A stretch of DNA of 64,000 nt from Treponema pectinovorum (GCF_900497595.1 NZ_UFQO01000005.1:1-64000), one strand, 5' to 3'; shown: positions 53,081 to 62,464, counted from the first letter of the stretch. The notes: generated by a model not told the origin, from the letters alone. Program-made: numbers and translations.

Positions 53081-53869
53081 GTGATAATTCATTTTTTTAG
53101 GGAACTAAAACTAAAAATCTTTAAAATCCTTTTCTGTTTGCTCACTTTTTTAAGGCAAGTCCATGTGTTTTTCTTTGGTGGAGAAATATGTCTTTGTTGT
53201 GGAATGCAGGCAGGAATAATTCCTCTATGTTCGGCTTGCCAAAAAAGACTTTATTTGCAACAAGCGCAAACCGAGCGTTGCAGCATTTGCGGAAAAGAAC
53301 TCTTGAGCGAAATTGAAATTTGTTCTTCTTGCAGGCGCGAAAGGGTTTTATTCAGCACAGACAAAGCATTTCCTCTTCATTCTTATAGGTTTTGGAAAAA
53401 ATCTCTTCTTTTTGAATGGAAAATCGAAGAAAAACGAGCGCTTTCACCCCTGTTTGCAAGCCTTGTATTTGAAAAATTAAAATCAATCTCGCCAGATTCC
53501 CCAATTCTTCCTGTAGTTCCTGTTCCTCCTCGCCCTAAAAAAATAAAATACAAAGGTTGGGATCAAATTGATGAAATGTGTTTTTATCTTAAGAATCTTT
53601 ATGGTGCGAAAATATATAAAATTTTACAGAGACTTTCATCTTATCAGCAGAAAAAATTAAATAGGCAGGAGCGAATCGAAAAGAGTCAAAAATCTTTTTG
53701 TATAAAAACTGACCGAGCGACAAAAAAGATTCTTGCAAATCCTCCAGAAACTGTCGTTTTAGTGGACGATGTTATGACAACAGGGAGCACTGTAGATTCT
53801 TGTGCAAAAGAACTTAAAAGATTTGGTGTTCAATGGGTTTTCGTCATAACCGTCTTTATTGTTGATTAG
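53081..53869 (+). CDS. ComF family phosphoribosyltransferase-like protein
   Basis: A 262-aa protein with two Cys4-type zinc motifs at the N-terminus (CLCCGMQAGIIPLCSAC and CSICGKELLSEIEICSSC) and a C-terminal PRPP-binding motif (VVLVDDVMTTGSTVDSCAKEL). ComF/GntX proteins take part in DNA uptake in competent bacteria, but their exact role is uncertain, and no other competence gene is here. The start is a GTG at 53081; a better start is not evident. The first ~35 residues are hydrophobic and may be non-native if the true start is internal. Confidence 0.85.
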   Translation: MIIHFFRELKLKIFKILFCLLTFLRQVHVFFFGGEICLCCGMQAGIIPLCSACQKRLYLQQAQTERCSICGKELLSEIEICSSCRRERVLFSTDKAFPLHSYRFWKKSLLFEWKIEEKRALSPLFASLVFEKLKSISPDSPILPVVPVPPRPKKIKYKGWDQIDEMCFYLKNLYGAKIYKILQRLSSYQQKKLNRQERIEKSQKSFCIKTDRATKKILANPPETVVLVDDVMTTGSTVDSCAKELKRFGVQWVFVITVFIVD

Positions 53870-53954
53870 ATTTGATTTTATCTTTATTTGCCTGTATACT
53901 CTTATCTGAAGTTTACAATAATAACATTTAATAAGTGGTGAGGTACTATAAGTT

Positions 53955-55244
53955 ATGCAAGAAGATGTTCCAGGTTATACCGTAGCGCAGGCAGTTGAGG
54001 AAGCCCGCCGCTGTTTAAACTGTCCAAAACCACTTTGCCGTGCAGGCTGCCCTATAGAAAATGAAATTCCTCAGTTTAATCAGGCTTTAGCACAGGGAAA
54101 TTTTGGAGAAGCTTACAAGATAATCTCTAAAAAAAGCAATCTTCCTGCTATTTGTGGAAGGGTTTGCCCTCATGAAAATCAATGTGAAGGCCATTGTGTT
54201 ATGGCAAAAGCAGGAAAGGGCATAAAAATTGGTCGTATAGAAAGATTTATTGCAGATTTTTATTCTGAAAATCAACTTTCAAGCGAAAAACTGGTTCCAA
54301 AAACAAAAGGCAAGGTTGCAGTTATTGGTTCTGGTCCCGCAGGTCTTACAGTTGCAGGCGATTTGGCAAGAAAAGGTTATAATGTTGTTGTTTACGAAGG
54401 CGAAGCAGAGCCTGGTGGAGTTTTACTCTATGGAATTCCAGATTTCCGTCTGCCAAAAGAAGTTGTTCGTCGCGAAGTTAAAAATATAGAAGCTTTGGGC
54501 GTAACTTTTATCTGCAACACAATGGTTGGAAAAGATATAACAATCGATAAAATGTTTGAAGAAGGCTTTGATGCAGTTTTTATCGGAACTGGAACCGCTA
54601 TAGCAAAGGGGCTTAATCTCCCAGGAGAAAAATTAAAAGGCGTAATTCAGTCAAGTTATCTTTTGAGAATGACAAGGCTTTTTTTGGATGGCAATGTTGG
54701 GCGCGATGAAGTCCCAGTGGAAGAAGGGGACGAAGTTATCGTAATTGGAGCTGGAAACGTCGCAATGGATGCCTGCCGAACTGCAAATCTCATGAAAGCA
54801 AAGAAAATTACAGACTGCTATAGAAAAAGCATAGAGTTTATGCGAGCGTCAAAAGCAGAATACGAAAGTGCTGTAAAAGATGGTGCTGAGTTTAAATGGG
54901 AACATGTACCATTGGAAATATTGGGTGAAGATGGAAAGGTTACTGGTTTAAAAGTTTCTACTCCAGAAGGCGAAAAAGTAATTCCTGCAAATAAAATTCT
55001 TTTGGCAGTTGGCTCAAAACCTGCAGCTCGTGTAATTACATCCACTAATGGTATAGATACAGATGAATCTGGATATGTGGTAACTCAGCAAAAACCTTAC
55101 GGTATGACAACAAAAAAAGGAGTTTTTGCCGGTGGAGACGTAGTTCACAAACCTGCAACTGTAGTCCTTGCTATGAAAGAAGCAAAAAAAGTCGCTCAAG
55201 GAATTAGCGACTATATAGAAGCGCGCAAACTTTTGGGAATTTAA
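53955..55244 (+). CDS. NADPH-dependent glutamate synthase small-subunit-like oxidoreductase
   Basis: A 429-aa FAD flavoprotein of the GltD/SudA/NfnB group. The N-terminal ~110 residues bind two 4Fe-4S clusters (CLNCPKPLCRAGCP, CGRVCPHENQCEGHC). Then follow the FAD site IGSGPAGL and the NAD(P) site VIGAGNVAMDACRTA. Without a large glutamate synthase subunit nearby it is more likely an NfnB-type or sulfide-dehydrogenase-like electron-transfer enzyme, or pairs with a distant subunit. GGTGAGG lies 11 nt before the ATG. Confidence 0.85.
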   Translation: MQEDVPGYTVAQAVEEARRCLNCPKPLCRAGCPIENEIPQFNQALAQGNFGEAYKIISKKSNLPAICGRVCPHENQCEGHCVMAKAGKGIKIGRIERFIADFYSENQLSSEKLVPKTKGKVAVIGSGPAGLTVAGDLARKGYNVVVYEGEAEPGGVLLYGIPDFRLPKEVVRREVKNIEALGVTFICNTMVGKDITIDKMFEEGFDAVFIGTGTAIAKGLNLPGEKLKGVIQSSYLLRMTRLFLDGNVGRDEVPVEEGDEVIVIGAGNVAMDACRTANLMKAKKITDCYRKSIEFMRASKAEYESAVKDGAEFKWEHVPLEILGEDGKVTGLKVSTPEGEKVIPANKILLAVGSKPAARVITSTNGIDTDESGYVVTQQKPYGMTTKKGVFAGGDVVHKPATVVLAMKEAKKVAQGISDYIEARKLLGI

Positions 55245-55295
55245 TTTTTCGCTAAGATTTGCCGTAATTTTTTAGCAACTAAGAGAGGTAAAAAT

Positions 55296-55769
55296 ATGCC
55301 AGAAGGAAATCAAATTCAACTTGTAACTTTTCAGCTTGGCGAAGAGCTTTATGGAGTGAACATTATGGATGTAAAGGAGATTGTTAAAGTCTGCAATGTT
55401 CGCCAAATTCCAAATGCACCTTACTATGTTGAAGGAATTTTTAACCTCAGAAGCGAAATAATTCCTGTAATGAATCTTCATAAGCGTTTCCAGATAAAAA
55501 AAATGGAATCAACAGAAGATGAAGAGGGTGAAGGTGGTTTTATCATCTTAAATATAGACAGAAATAAAATTGGTATAATAATTGATAAAATTGCTAGAGT
55601 TGTAACGATAGATATGGCAGACGTAAAAGCTCCTCCTCAGATGATAAGTGGAATTGGTACTGAATATATTCAGGGAGTAATTCGTCAGGACGGTCATTAT
55701 CTTATAATGCTGGATATAAGGCGATTGTTTAATCCTAAAGAACTTCAAAAAATTTTTGACAAAGAATAA
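55296..55769 (+). CDS. cheW: chemotaxis coupling protein CheW
   Basis: A 157-aa CheW: QLVTFQLGEELYGVNIMDVKEIV, VEGIFNLRSEIIPVMNLHKRF and GVIRQDGHYLIMLDIRRLF are the two SH3-like subdomains. It links chemoreceptors to the CheA kinase and so controls the periplasmic flagella. An acidic insert (STEDEEGEGG) near residue 70 is unusual. GAGAGG is the ribosome-binding site. Not next to cheA; it heads the DegT-like, nadK, recN cluster. Confidence 0.94.
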   Translation: MPEGNQIQLVTFQLGEELYGVNIMDVKEIVKVCNVRQIPNAPYYVEGIFNLRSEIIPVMNLHKRFQIKKMESTEDEEGEGGFIILNIDRNKIGIIIDKIARVVTIDMADVKAPPQMISGIGTEYIQGVIRQDGHYLIMLDIRRLFNPKELQKIFDKE

Positions 55770-55809
55770 TAAATTTCATATTAAAAAAGTATAGGTTTTC
55801 AATATAAAA

Positions 55810-56886
55810 ATGATTCAAACTTTCAGTTCTACAATTCGCAGAAAGGAAATGGATGCGGTTTTGACTTGTCTGGTAGATGAAAAAATTGGTCCAGGCGAGT
55901 TGAATTTTAGATTTATGCAATCCTTAAAGGAATATTTGGGTTTTTCGGGAGCGGTTGCATTTAGAACACCTTCAATAGCGTTGTCTTATGCTTTAAAAGC
56001 TTTGGATTTGCCAAAAGAGACTCCTATCATGCTGAGTGCGCTTGCACCTTTTTGGCAATATGCGGCTGTAGAAGAGTTTGGATATAAGCCTTTGGTTTTA
56101 GATGTTGATGAAGGAACTGGAGTTTTAAATGCAAAAATTGTTCAAGAAGGAATTGCCAACGGTGGTCGCCTTTTAATTTTGCACGAAACGATGGGAATTT
56201 TAAATGAGATTGAAGAAATTGTCGCATTGGGAATTCCTGTAATCGAGGATATTTCGCATTCGTTTGGTTCGACAGTTTTTAAAGATGAAGAATTAGAAAG
56301 CGAAACGCAAAAAATGCAATCCAAAGCGGATAAAAATATCGCAGGTTCTTTTGGAATTTTTGCGATAATGGGATTGGAAGAATTTGACACTGTTACGGGT
56401 GGTGGCGGTGCTGTTTTGCTTTCTAAAGAACACAAAAATTGGGTTGTCTTAAAAAAGTATTCAGATTTAGCTCCTCGTACAGACATTCTCCCGGATATAA
56501 ATTCTGCTTTGGCTTTGGTTCAATTAAAGGAATTTTCTCGAAACGAAGAAATGCGCAAGAATCTGTTTGCTCTTTTTCAGCGTTCGCTTATGAGTGGGAA
56601 AAATAGGACATTTTATAGACCGGCAAATAATCCTTTTACGGTCTGGTCTTTTCCTGTTGTTTTGAACGGTAGTTTTAAAGATGCAAAGCAGTATTCAGCA
56701 AAAAAAGATATTGAAATTCAGCTTGCATATTCGGATAGCATAATTGCACATCTAGGTGAAGAAGAAATTCAATCTTTAAAAGTTGCGCGTTCACTAAATC
56801 TAAGGACTGTTTTATTCCCTCTTTATCCTAGACTTGGTTCGGAATCCGCTAAAAAAATTGCGAAAGTTTTAGGAACCCTACCTTAA
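55810..56886 (+). CDS. DegT/DnrJ/EryC1/StrS-fold protein lacking the PLP lysine
   Basis: A 358-aa protein of the sugar aminotransferase fold (AVAFRTPSIALSYALKALDL, VLDVDEGTGVLNAKI, PVIEDISHSFGS with the Asp that would bind the pyridine nitrogen). The loop before the glycines, normally SF.PSKN.TTGEGG, reads GSFGIFAIMGLEEFDTVTGGGG: no lysine at the Schiff-base site and no His as in ColD. A transaminase reaction is therefore unlikely, and it may act as a binding or regulatory protein. The gene lies 40 nt after cheW and 18 nt before nadK. I recall T. pallidum having a spore-coat-type homologue at the same place. Confidence 0.8.
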   Translation: MIQTFSSTIRRKEMDAVLTCLVDEKIGPGELNFRFMQSLKEYLGFSGAVAFRTPSIALSYALKALDLPKETPIMLSALAPFWQYAAVEEFGYKPLVLDVDEGTGVLNAKIVQEGIANGGRLLILHETMGILNEIEEIVALGIPVIEDISHSFGSTVFKDEELESETQKMQSKADKNIAGSFGIFAIMGLEEFDTVTGGGGAVLLSKEHKNWVVLKKYSDLAPRTDILPDINSALALVQLKEFSRNEEMRKNLFALFQRSLMSGKNRTFYRPANNPFTVWSFPVVLNGSFKDAKQYSAKKDIEIQLAYSDSIIAHLGEEEIQSLKVARSLNLRTVLFPLYPRLGSESAKKIAKVLGTLP

Positions 56887-56904
56887 AATCGGAAGAGGAT
56901 AAAA

Positions 56905-57747
56905 ATGGTAAGGTGTTTGATAATCGTTAACACTTATAAAGATGAATCGCAAAAGATGGGTGCAGAAATAAAAGCGCATTTAAACGATTGTGGCATTCAT
57001 TCTGAAGTTTTTTTATTTAACGGATTTTCAGAACAATATCCCTTTAGTGGATATGATTTTGTTGTAACCTTGGGTGGCGACGGTACGGTTTTGTTTGCAG
57101 CTAGAGGTTGTGCTCCAGAAAAAATTCCCATAATACCGATAAATTTTGGCACCTTTGGCTTTATCGCTTCTGTGCAGAAAAAAAGTTGGAAAGAAGAAAT
57201 ACATAAATTTTTGGAAGGGAACTCGCAAATTGTAAGGCGCAGTATGATTGAAAGCGAGATAATCAGAGGTGGCATAAGATGTTTTTCCACAACTGGTTTG
57301 AATGATGTTGTTTTGAGTGCGAAAAATTCTGCACATACGATAAATTTTGAAGTGAATTACGGTTCAACGCCTTTAGGAAATTTTGTTGCAGACGGCATAA
57401 TTTTTTCAACATCAACAGGTTCTACCGCTTATTCTGCAAGTGCAGGCGGCCCGATAATTGACCCCTTTGTCGATGTAATCTGTCTTACGCTTTTAAATCC
57501 ATTCAGCCTTTCGAGCAGACCTTTGGTTTTGAGTCCAGAAAATGAAATTTCTATAAAAATCTTACCGAGTAGAGTTAGCGATGTGATAATAACTGTCGAT
57601 GGTCAAATTCCCAATGATTTGCACGTTGGAGATACAATAAAAATTCATCAGGCAAAGGATAAGGCGCTTTTGGTCGGTTGCACTCAAGAAAAATTTTATA
57701 ATTCTTTGCGCCAAAAATTGAATTGGTCTGGAGGTCCTAATGCTTGA
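56905..57747 (+). CDS. nadK: NAD kinase
   Basis: A 280-aa enzyme that phosphorylates NAD to NADP. GGDGTVLFAAR (catalytic Asp in GGDGT) and STSTGSTAYSASAGGPI are the signature blocks; the usual NE motif appears as LNDVV. Start at 56905 after GGAAGAGG. Its last codons overlap the recN start by 8 nt. Confidence 0.94.
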   Translation: MVRCLIIVNTYKDESQKMGAEIKAHLNDCGIHSEVFLFNGFSEQYPFSGYDFVVTLGGDGTVLFAARGCAPEKIPIIPINFGTFGFIASVQKKSWKEEIHKFLEGNSQIVRRSMIESEIIRGGIRCFSTTGLNDVVLSAKNSAHTINFEVNYGSTPLGNFVADGIIFSTSTGSTAYSASAGGPIIDPFVDVICLTLLNPFSLSSRPLVLSPENEISIKILPSRVSDVIITVDGQIPNDLHVGDTIKIHQAKDKALLVGCTQEKFYNSLRQKLNWSGGPNA

Positions 57748-59497
57748 AGATTTGCGTATAAAAAATTTTGCGCTGATAGACAGCGCCGCTATAGATTTTA
57801 AAAAAGGCTTTACGGTTTTATCTGGCGAAACTGGTGCTGGAAAATCCCTTTTAATCGGTGCGCTGACTTTTCTTTTAGGCGGAAAAGGTGGAGTGGAGCA
57901 GATTAGAGTTGGCTGTTCTCTTGCAGAAGTCAGCGGAACTTTTTATTTGAAAGGGCTTTCTTCCCCTGTAGATTCATCGGCAATCGATGAAGAAGATATA
58001 AAAACACCTGCACAGTGGCTTTATGTTCACGGAATTGAATGCGAAGATGATAGAGTTTTGATACGCAGAACGCTAAGAGATAACGGAAAATCTGCGGCAT
58101 GGATAGGAGAAACCCCTGTTACAAGAAGCGATTTAGCGTCTTTTTGTAATTTTTTGGTCGATATACACGGCCAGCATGAACATCAATCTCTTATGAGGGT
58201 GGGCGAGCATAGAAAATTTCTGGATAGTTTTGCGGGGCTTGAAGAAAAGGTTGAAAAATTCAAGTCGCTTTATTCACTTTTGGTGGAAAAACGAAATACT
58301 CTTTTGCAGTTGTTGACGGATGATAAAAATCGCGAGCAAAAAATTGAACTACTTTCGTTTGCTGTAAAAGAAATCAGCGAAGCAAAATTAAAAAAAGATG
58401 AAGATAAGGATTTAGACGAAGAAGAGAAAAAACTTTCTTCGTTTGAAAAACTCTATTCAAACGTGGAAGAAATTTCAAGTGTTTTTGAAGGAAGCGATAG
58501 TGGAAATGGTGTTGTTGCAATGCTAAAAAAAATTCGTTCATACTGCCAAGCCTGTTCTTCGTTTGATAGGGAACTTTCACAGCTCGATTCACGGCTTGAA
58601 AGCGTTTTTTATGAATTGAGCGATATTGCAGATGAATATTCAAAATACAAAAGTTCACTAACCTTTGATCCAGAAAGGCTCGCTTTTGTTCAAGAACGAC
58701 AAACCTTAATTTACAATTTAAAGAAAAAATATGCTTCTTCTCAGGATTCATCAATCTCGGAAGTTTTAAAATTTGCAGAAGATGCACAAAAAAAACTCGA
58801 CGAATTGAGCGTTGGAGAAAAAAATAAAGATTCCCTCAAAAACGAAATAGCAGAACTTGAAAAACAGGTTTATTCGATGTCAAAAGAAATTTCTCAAGAG
58901 AGAAAAATCTATGCTAAGTCGATGTCCCAAAAAGTTATGGAAAATCTAAAAACTTTGGGAATGAACGGAACTTTATTTTCTGTTGAAGTAAAAGAAAAAA
59001 ATGGAAGCGATTTAGAACAGCGTTGCGGTCCTTATGGGATTGACGAAATCGAATTTTTAATTGCTGCAAATCCTGGAAATCCGCTTCAAAGCCTTGCAAA
59101 AATCGCTTCTGGTGGCGAATTAAGTCGTGTGATGCTTTCTATAAAGACAGTTTTGGCTCAAAACGACACGGTTGACACTTTGGTTTTTGACGAAATAGAT
59201 ACCGGCATTGGCGGCGAAGTTGCAGTTTCCGTGGGACACCACCTTAAAAAACTTGCAGAAAAAAGACAAATTTTATGTATCACGCATCTTGCAAGTATTG
59301 CCGTTTATGCCGATAATCAATTCAAGATTTCTAAGAAGGTTTCTTCTAGTGTTACTCAAACTGATGTAAAAGAAATTGAAGGTGAACAAAGGGTAGAAGA
59401 AATTGCGCGTATGCTCTCTGGTGATACGGTAAGTCAAGAATCGCTCGAACATGCGAGGTCGATGCTGTTGAAATTTTCTAAATCAGGAGGAAGTTGA
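57740..59497 (+). CDS. recN: DNA repair protein RecN
   Basis: A 585-aa SMC-like ATPase used in double-strand break repair. Walker A (GETGAGKSLL), DIHGQHEHQSL, a long coiled coil (about 165-380), the signature ASGGELSRVML and Walker B (VFDEIDTGIGGE) are all visible. The ATG at 57740 overlaps the end of nadK, so expression is coupled; GGAGG just before the ATG is the ribosome-binding site. Confidence 0.96.
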   Translation: MLEDLRIKNFALIDSAAIDFKKGFTVLSGETGAGKSLLIGALTFLLGGKGGVEQIRVGCSLAEVSGTFYLKGLSSPVDSSAIDEEDIKTPAQWLYVHGIECEDDRVLIRRTLRDNGKSAAWIGETPVTRSDLASFCNFLVDIHGQHEHQSLMRVGEHRKFLDSFAGLEEKVEKFKSLYSLLVEKRNTLLQLLTDDKNREQKIELLSFAVKEISEAKLKKDEDKDLDEEEKKLSSFEKLYSNVEEISSVFEGSDSGNGVVAMLKKIRSYCQACSSFDRELSQLDSRLESVFYELSDIADEYSKYKSSLTFDPERLAFVQERQTLIYNLKKKYASSQDSSISEVLKFAEDAQKKLDELSVGEKNKDSLKNEIAELEKQVYSMSKEISQERKIYAKSMSQKVMENLKTLGMNGTLFSVEVKEKNGSDLEQRCGPYGIDEIEFLIAANPGNPLQSLAKIASGGELSRVMLSIKTVLAQNDTVDTLVFDEIDTGIGGEVAVSVGHHLKKLAEKRQILCITHLASIAVYADNQFKISKKVSSSVTQTDVKEIEGEQRVEEIARMLSGDTVSQESLEHARSMLLKFSKSGGS

Positions 59498-60300
59498 TGG
59501 CAAAAATTTCTACGGAAAATAGAGAACTTTTTAATTCAAAAATTACCCCATACAAAGCCAAAATAGACGAAATTTTAGAAAAAGAAAACAATATGCTCAA
59601 TCTTATCAAAAAAGATGGTGCAGGAATTGGATACAAAAAGCTTTTTCTTTGTGAAAATCAAATCTTTGTCGCAACGACCTTAATAACCATCAACAATCTT
59701 TCTGAAGAACTTTTATCTATAAAAAATAACGATGCCTTAAACGATGCCAGAAAGGCTTTATACAAAGCGATAATTTATTTGGAAGATATAGTTTCTGGAA
59801 CGATAGATTGTCAATTTTCAGAAATAGAAGAAAAGCTTGAAGATATTGCAAATACTCCGCTGGAAAAACGCTTTTACCTTGTAAAAAAACTCGGGCTTGC
59901 GATAAGGCTTTTAATAGATGCTTTTGGCGAAAATACAAAATGGAAGTGGTCTTTTGTAGAATTGCAGGGAAGATTTTGCACGGTTGCAAAAAATTTGCTC
60001 GATTTAAAAAAGGCCTGCAAAGATTTTTTTGATCCTTACTCGCCAGATTATGACAACACAGTTTTTTACATAAGATTGATTTTGCGACTTCTCGACCAGT
60101 CGGCAACTCAATATCGAGATCGATATGAACTTTCGACACACAGAATTGACGATATGCGTAGTGCAATCAATTATCTTTTGGCTTTGCGAAGACTTCAACT
60201 TTTGATAAATATGAAAGATGAAGCGGAAGATGTTAAGAAAAAGGCGATAGTTTGGAAAGAAAAGATGGATTCCGATCATAAAGCAGGGATTGCTAGTTAG
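59497..60300 (+). CDS. conserved treponemal hypothetical protein
   Basis: A 267-aa mostly helical soluble protein (for example TLITINNLSEELLSIKNNDALNDARKALYKAIIYLEDIV), with no signal peptide or known motif. The start ATG overlaps the recN stop (TGATG) behind a strong AGGAGG. Co-translation with recN suggests a linked task, perhaps in cell envelope or DNA upkeep, but the sequence itself gives no function. It is followed directly by the HD-domain gene. Confidence 0.6.
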   Translation: MAKISTENRELFNSKITPYKAKIDEILEKENNMLNLIKKDGAGIGYKKLFLCENQIFVATTLITINNLSEELLSIKNNDALNDARKALYKAIIYLEDIVSGTIDCQFSEIEEKLEDIANTPLEKRFYLVKKLGLAIRLLIDAFGENTKWKWSFVELQGRFCTVAKNLLDLKKACKDFFDPYSPDYDNTVFYIRLILRLLDQSATQYRDRYELSTHRIDDMRSAINYLLALRRLQLLINMKDEAEDVKKKAIVWKEKMDSDHKAGIAS

Positions 60301-60301
60301 A

Positions 60302-60988
60302 ATGCTCAACAAAAAGCTCATCTTGAAATTGTTCGAAGGTTTTTCGATACAGCGTTGGAATGATTTGATTCGTCCTTTTGAATTGGTAGAGATGGATAAG
60401 GCAGCAGAACGCATGGTTGTTGCCTATATAATCGGTAAGTATGAGGAATCTGCTGGAAAAAAAGTGAATTGGACTTGGATTATTTACGCATCTTTGTTTG
60501 AACTTTTAAAAAAAATTGCGCTTTGCGATATAAAAAGTCCAGTTCAGCAGATGATAAGAAAACAATTTCCAAAAGAATATCTAAAGTTAAACGAATGGGT
60601 TTTAAAGCAGTACAAGGGGTTGATAAAAGACGAAGATTTATATTCAGAGTTTACACTTTATATCGCTCGCACTGCGGGGAATTTTCCTATGCCAGAAGAA
60701 TTAAAACTTTCGTCTAGGATTTTGCGTTCCGCCCATAAGTTTTCGACCCTCCGCGAATTGCAGATGATTGAGTGTGTAAATGAAGAATCTAGGCTTTCTA
60801 AAATAAGAAAAGATTTGAACGAGAATATTCAAAAATATCTTGATTTACGCGGAATGCAACTCTTAGTCACAAAACAACGACCCTTTGATTTTATAATGAT
60901 GATAGAACAGCTCAGGTTTCAAACCAGATGGAATCAAACTCCAAGAGTTCCAAAGACAAGCGTTTTGGGGCATTGCTATTTTGTATAA
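60302..60988 (+). pseudogene. HD-domain protein, C-terminally truncated
   Basis: The remaining 228 residues are helical and end in FQTRWNQTPRVPKTSVLGHCYFV. The block TPR(V/I)P.TSVLGH leads into the first metal-ligand His of an HD domain of the YfbR-like phosphohydrolase group, but a stop (TAA 60986-60988) follows eight residues later, so the HD and Asp ligands are lost. No other frame continues it. The AT-rich tail and phage genes beyond suggest that an insertion cut the gene. The start ATG 60302 stands 2 nt past the previous stop. Confidence 0.65.
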
Positions 60989-61186
60989 ATTATAATAAAT
61001 ATTAGAACGATAATTATAATAAATATTGATATTTCTACAAGATTTTTAATTTTATAAAACGAAAACAATAAATAATATTTCCAAAGAATTATTACTAGTC
61101 AATCAGATTTATAATCTAAAACGAACGGCTTGATTGTGCAGTGGGGAAATACTAGCGCAAATTTGTCTGAATCGATGCGAAGATTT
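60988..61186. other. boundary region between truncated HD gene and phage genes
   Basis: A gene-free AT-rich stretch. A 16-bp unit, AATTATAATAAATATT, occurs at 60988-61003 and 61012-61027 (24-nt period). AGATTTATAATCT at about 61107-61119 is a small inverted repeat. No tRNA gene is seen. It could contain an attachment site, but only one border is in view. Confidence 0.4.
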
Positions 61187-62464
61187 TTAGGTATTCATAG
61201 GAATTGCAAATCCGTATATCCCTTCGTTCTTACCGTTATATTTAAAAGTAATAGTACCTCGATTATTTGTTTCATAACTGAATGAATTTGATTTTATTAT
61301 TGGCAACACGGACATAACATTCCCGTGCTTATGAACCATAACAACACATCCATCACTTATGGATATCCTTTGTGCAACAACAAGCCATACAACATCTTCT
61401 TTTGAGCAAAGACTGTCGAAAATACCATTTGTTTTGCTTATATTTTTTTTTAAAGAAAACTTTGTAACAATTTCTTTTATAGCGTTAGCAACTCCACCAC
61501 TTGTTATGAGGTTTTCGCTTCCTTTTGTTGGCTCTGTATCAATCGGTTTTTTATCTAGTTTGTTATCTAGCGCTTTTGCCACTCCACCACTTGTTATGAG
61601 GTTTGAACTTCCTTCCTTAGGCTCTGCATCTATATTTGAAGAATCTATTCCGCCTGTGTCGCCCTTTGAGCCATTTCTTACAGTAAAGGTCGTTTTTACA
61701 CCATTTGTCAGCTCACAGGTGATTTCATTTTCGCCACCGTCTTCTAGGCTTGTAACTGTTTGCGTTATGCTTTTTACATTTATTTTTGGAAAACTCGTAA
61801 ATTGTGGAGGATTCCCTTCTCCTTTGCTTTCTAGTAAATCGCCTGAATTTCCTAAACCAATTGATTTGTAACGATTTTCGCTCGCATCCCAAATTGCAAG
61901 ACTTTTATCGATAGGACTATCTTCTCTTGTTGCTAGAGCCTGCTCGTGTCCCTCATCACCAACCCTTGCGACTCCATCCTTTCCAAAGACGAGTCTTCCG
62001 TCATTTTTCCCATCATAATTTTTCGCTCGAATTCCTGTGTACTCTCCAACTCCAAGAGAACTTTGAGATTCTGCTCTTGTAATTATCTCATTATTGGCAA
62101 TCTCTAAAGTTGATGACTCAATTTTCTTAGTTTTTCCTTTCACTCGTAAATCGCCAGATATATCGAGGCTACCTTGTATTGTTGCAGAACCTTGAACAGA
62201 AAGGTCATTTTTTATTGAAGCAAATTGGGCTTCTAATCCCGAAACAAACTTTTTAAGTCCAGCAATTTCCTGCCCCAGCTTCGTTAAAAGACCTCCAGAA
62301 TCAGCAGAGGCATTTTCTGGACGACTAAAGTCTTTAAGAGTTTTTACCTTTGCTTTAAAATCAGCTCCGTCTTCTCCTGCGCCTTTAAGATAAATAAAAT
62401 CGCTGTCGTTTATTTGAGTACCTTCATCAAGTTGGTTAAGAGTTGTGTAATTTATCTGTGCCAT
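61187..62464 (-). CDS. phage tail fibre/structural protein
   Basis: A 425-aa protein from the ATG at 62464, behind TGAGGTT. The N-terminal part has GSATIQGSLDISGDLRVKGK and IRAKNYDGKNDGRLVFGKDG, typical of tail fibre or appendage proteins; the middle holds a Gly-rich NGSKGDTGG, and the module EP.(E/T)GS.NLITSGGVA.A(L/I) appears twice, 30 residues apart. The C-terminal ~100 residues could be the receptor-binding domain. It ends the phage block near the border and is transcribed toward the host genes. Confidence 0.7.
   Translation of the reverse strand: MAQINYTTLNQLDEGTQINDSDFIYLKGAGEDGADFKAKVKTLKDFSRPENASADSGGLLTKLGQEIAGLKKFVSGLEAQFASIKNDLSVQGSATIQGSLDISGDLRVKGKTKKIESSTLEIANNEIITRAESQSSLGVGEYTGIRAKNYDGKNDGRLVFGKDGVARVGDEGHEQALATREDSPIDKSLAIWDASENRYKSIGLGNSGDLLESKGEGNPPQFTSFPKINVKSITQTVTSLEDGGENEITCELTNGVKTTFTVRNGSKGDTGGIDSSNIDAEPKEGSSNLITSGGVAKALDNKLDKKPIDTEPTKGSENLITSGGVANAIKEIVTKFSLKKNISKTNGIFDSLCSKEDVVWLVVAQRISISDGCVVMVHKHGNVMSVLPIIKSNSFSYETNNRGTITFKYNGKNEGIYGFAIPMNT
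61491..61604. repeat. 24-bp direct repeat inside the tail fibre gene
   Basis: An identical 24-nt stretch occurs at 61491-61514 and 61581-61604, 90 nt (30 codons) apart. It encodes the NLITSGGVA core of the duplicated module. Slippage or recombination could change the copy number without frame loss. Confidence 0.7.

Noticed and set aside
60989-61186. tRNA gene as phage attachment site
   Set aside because: No cloverleaf or T-loop sequence is found in this stretch.
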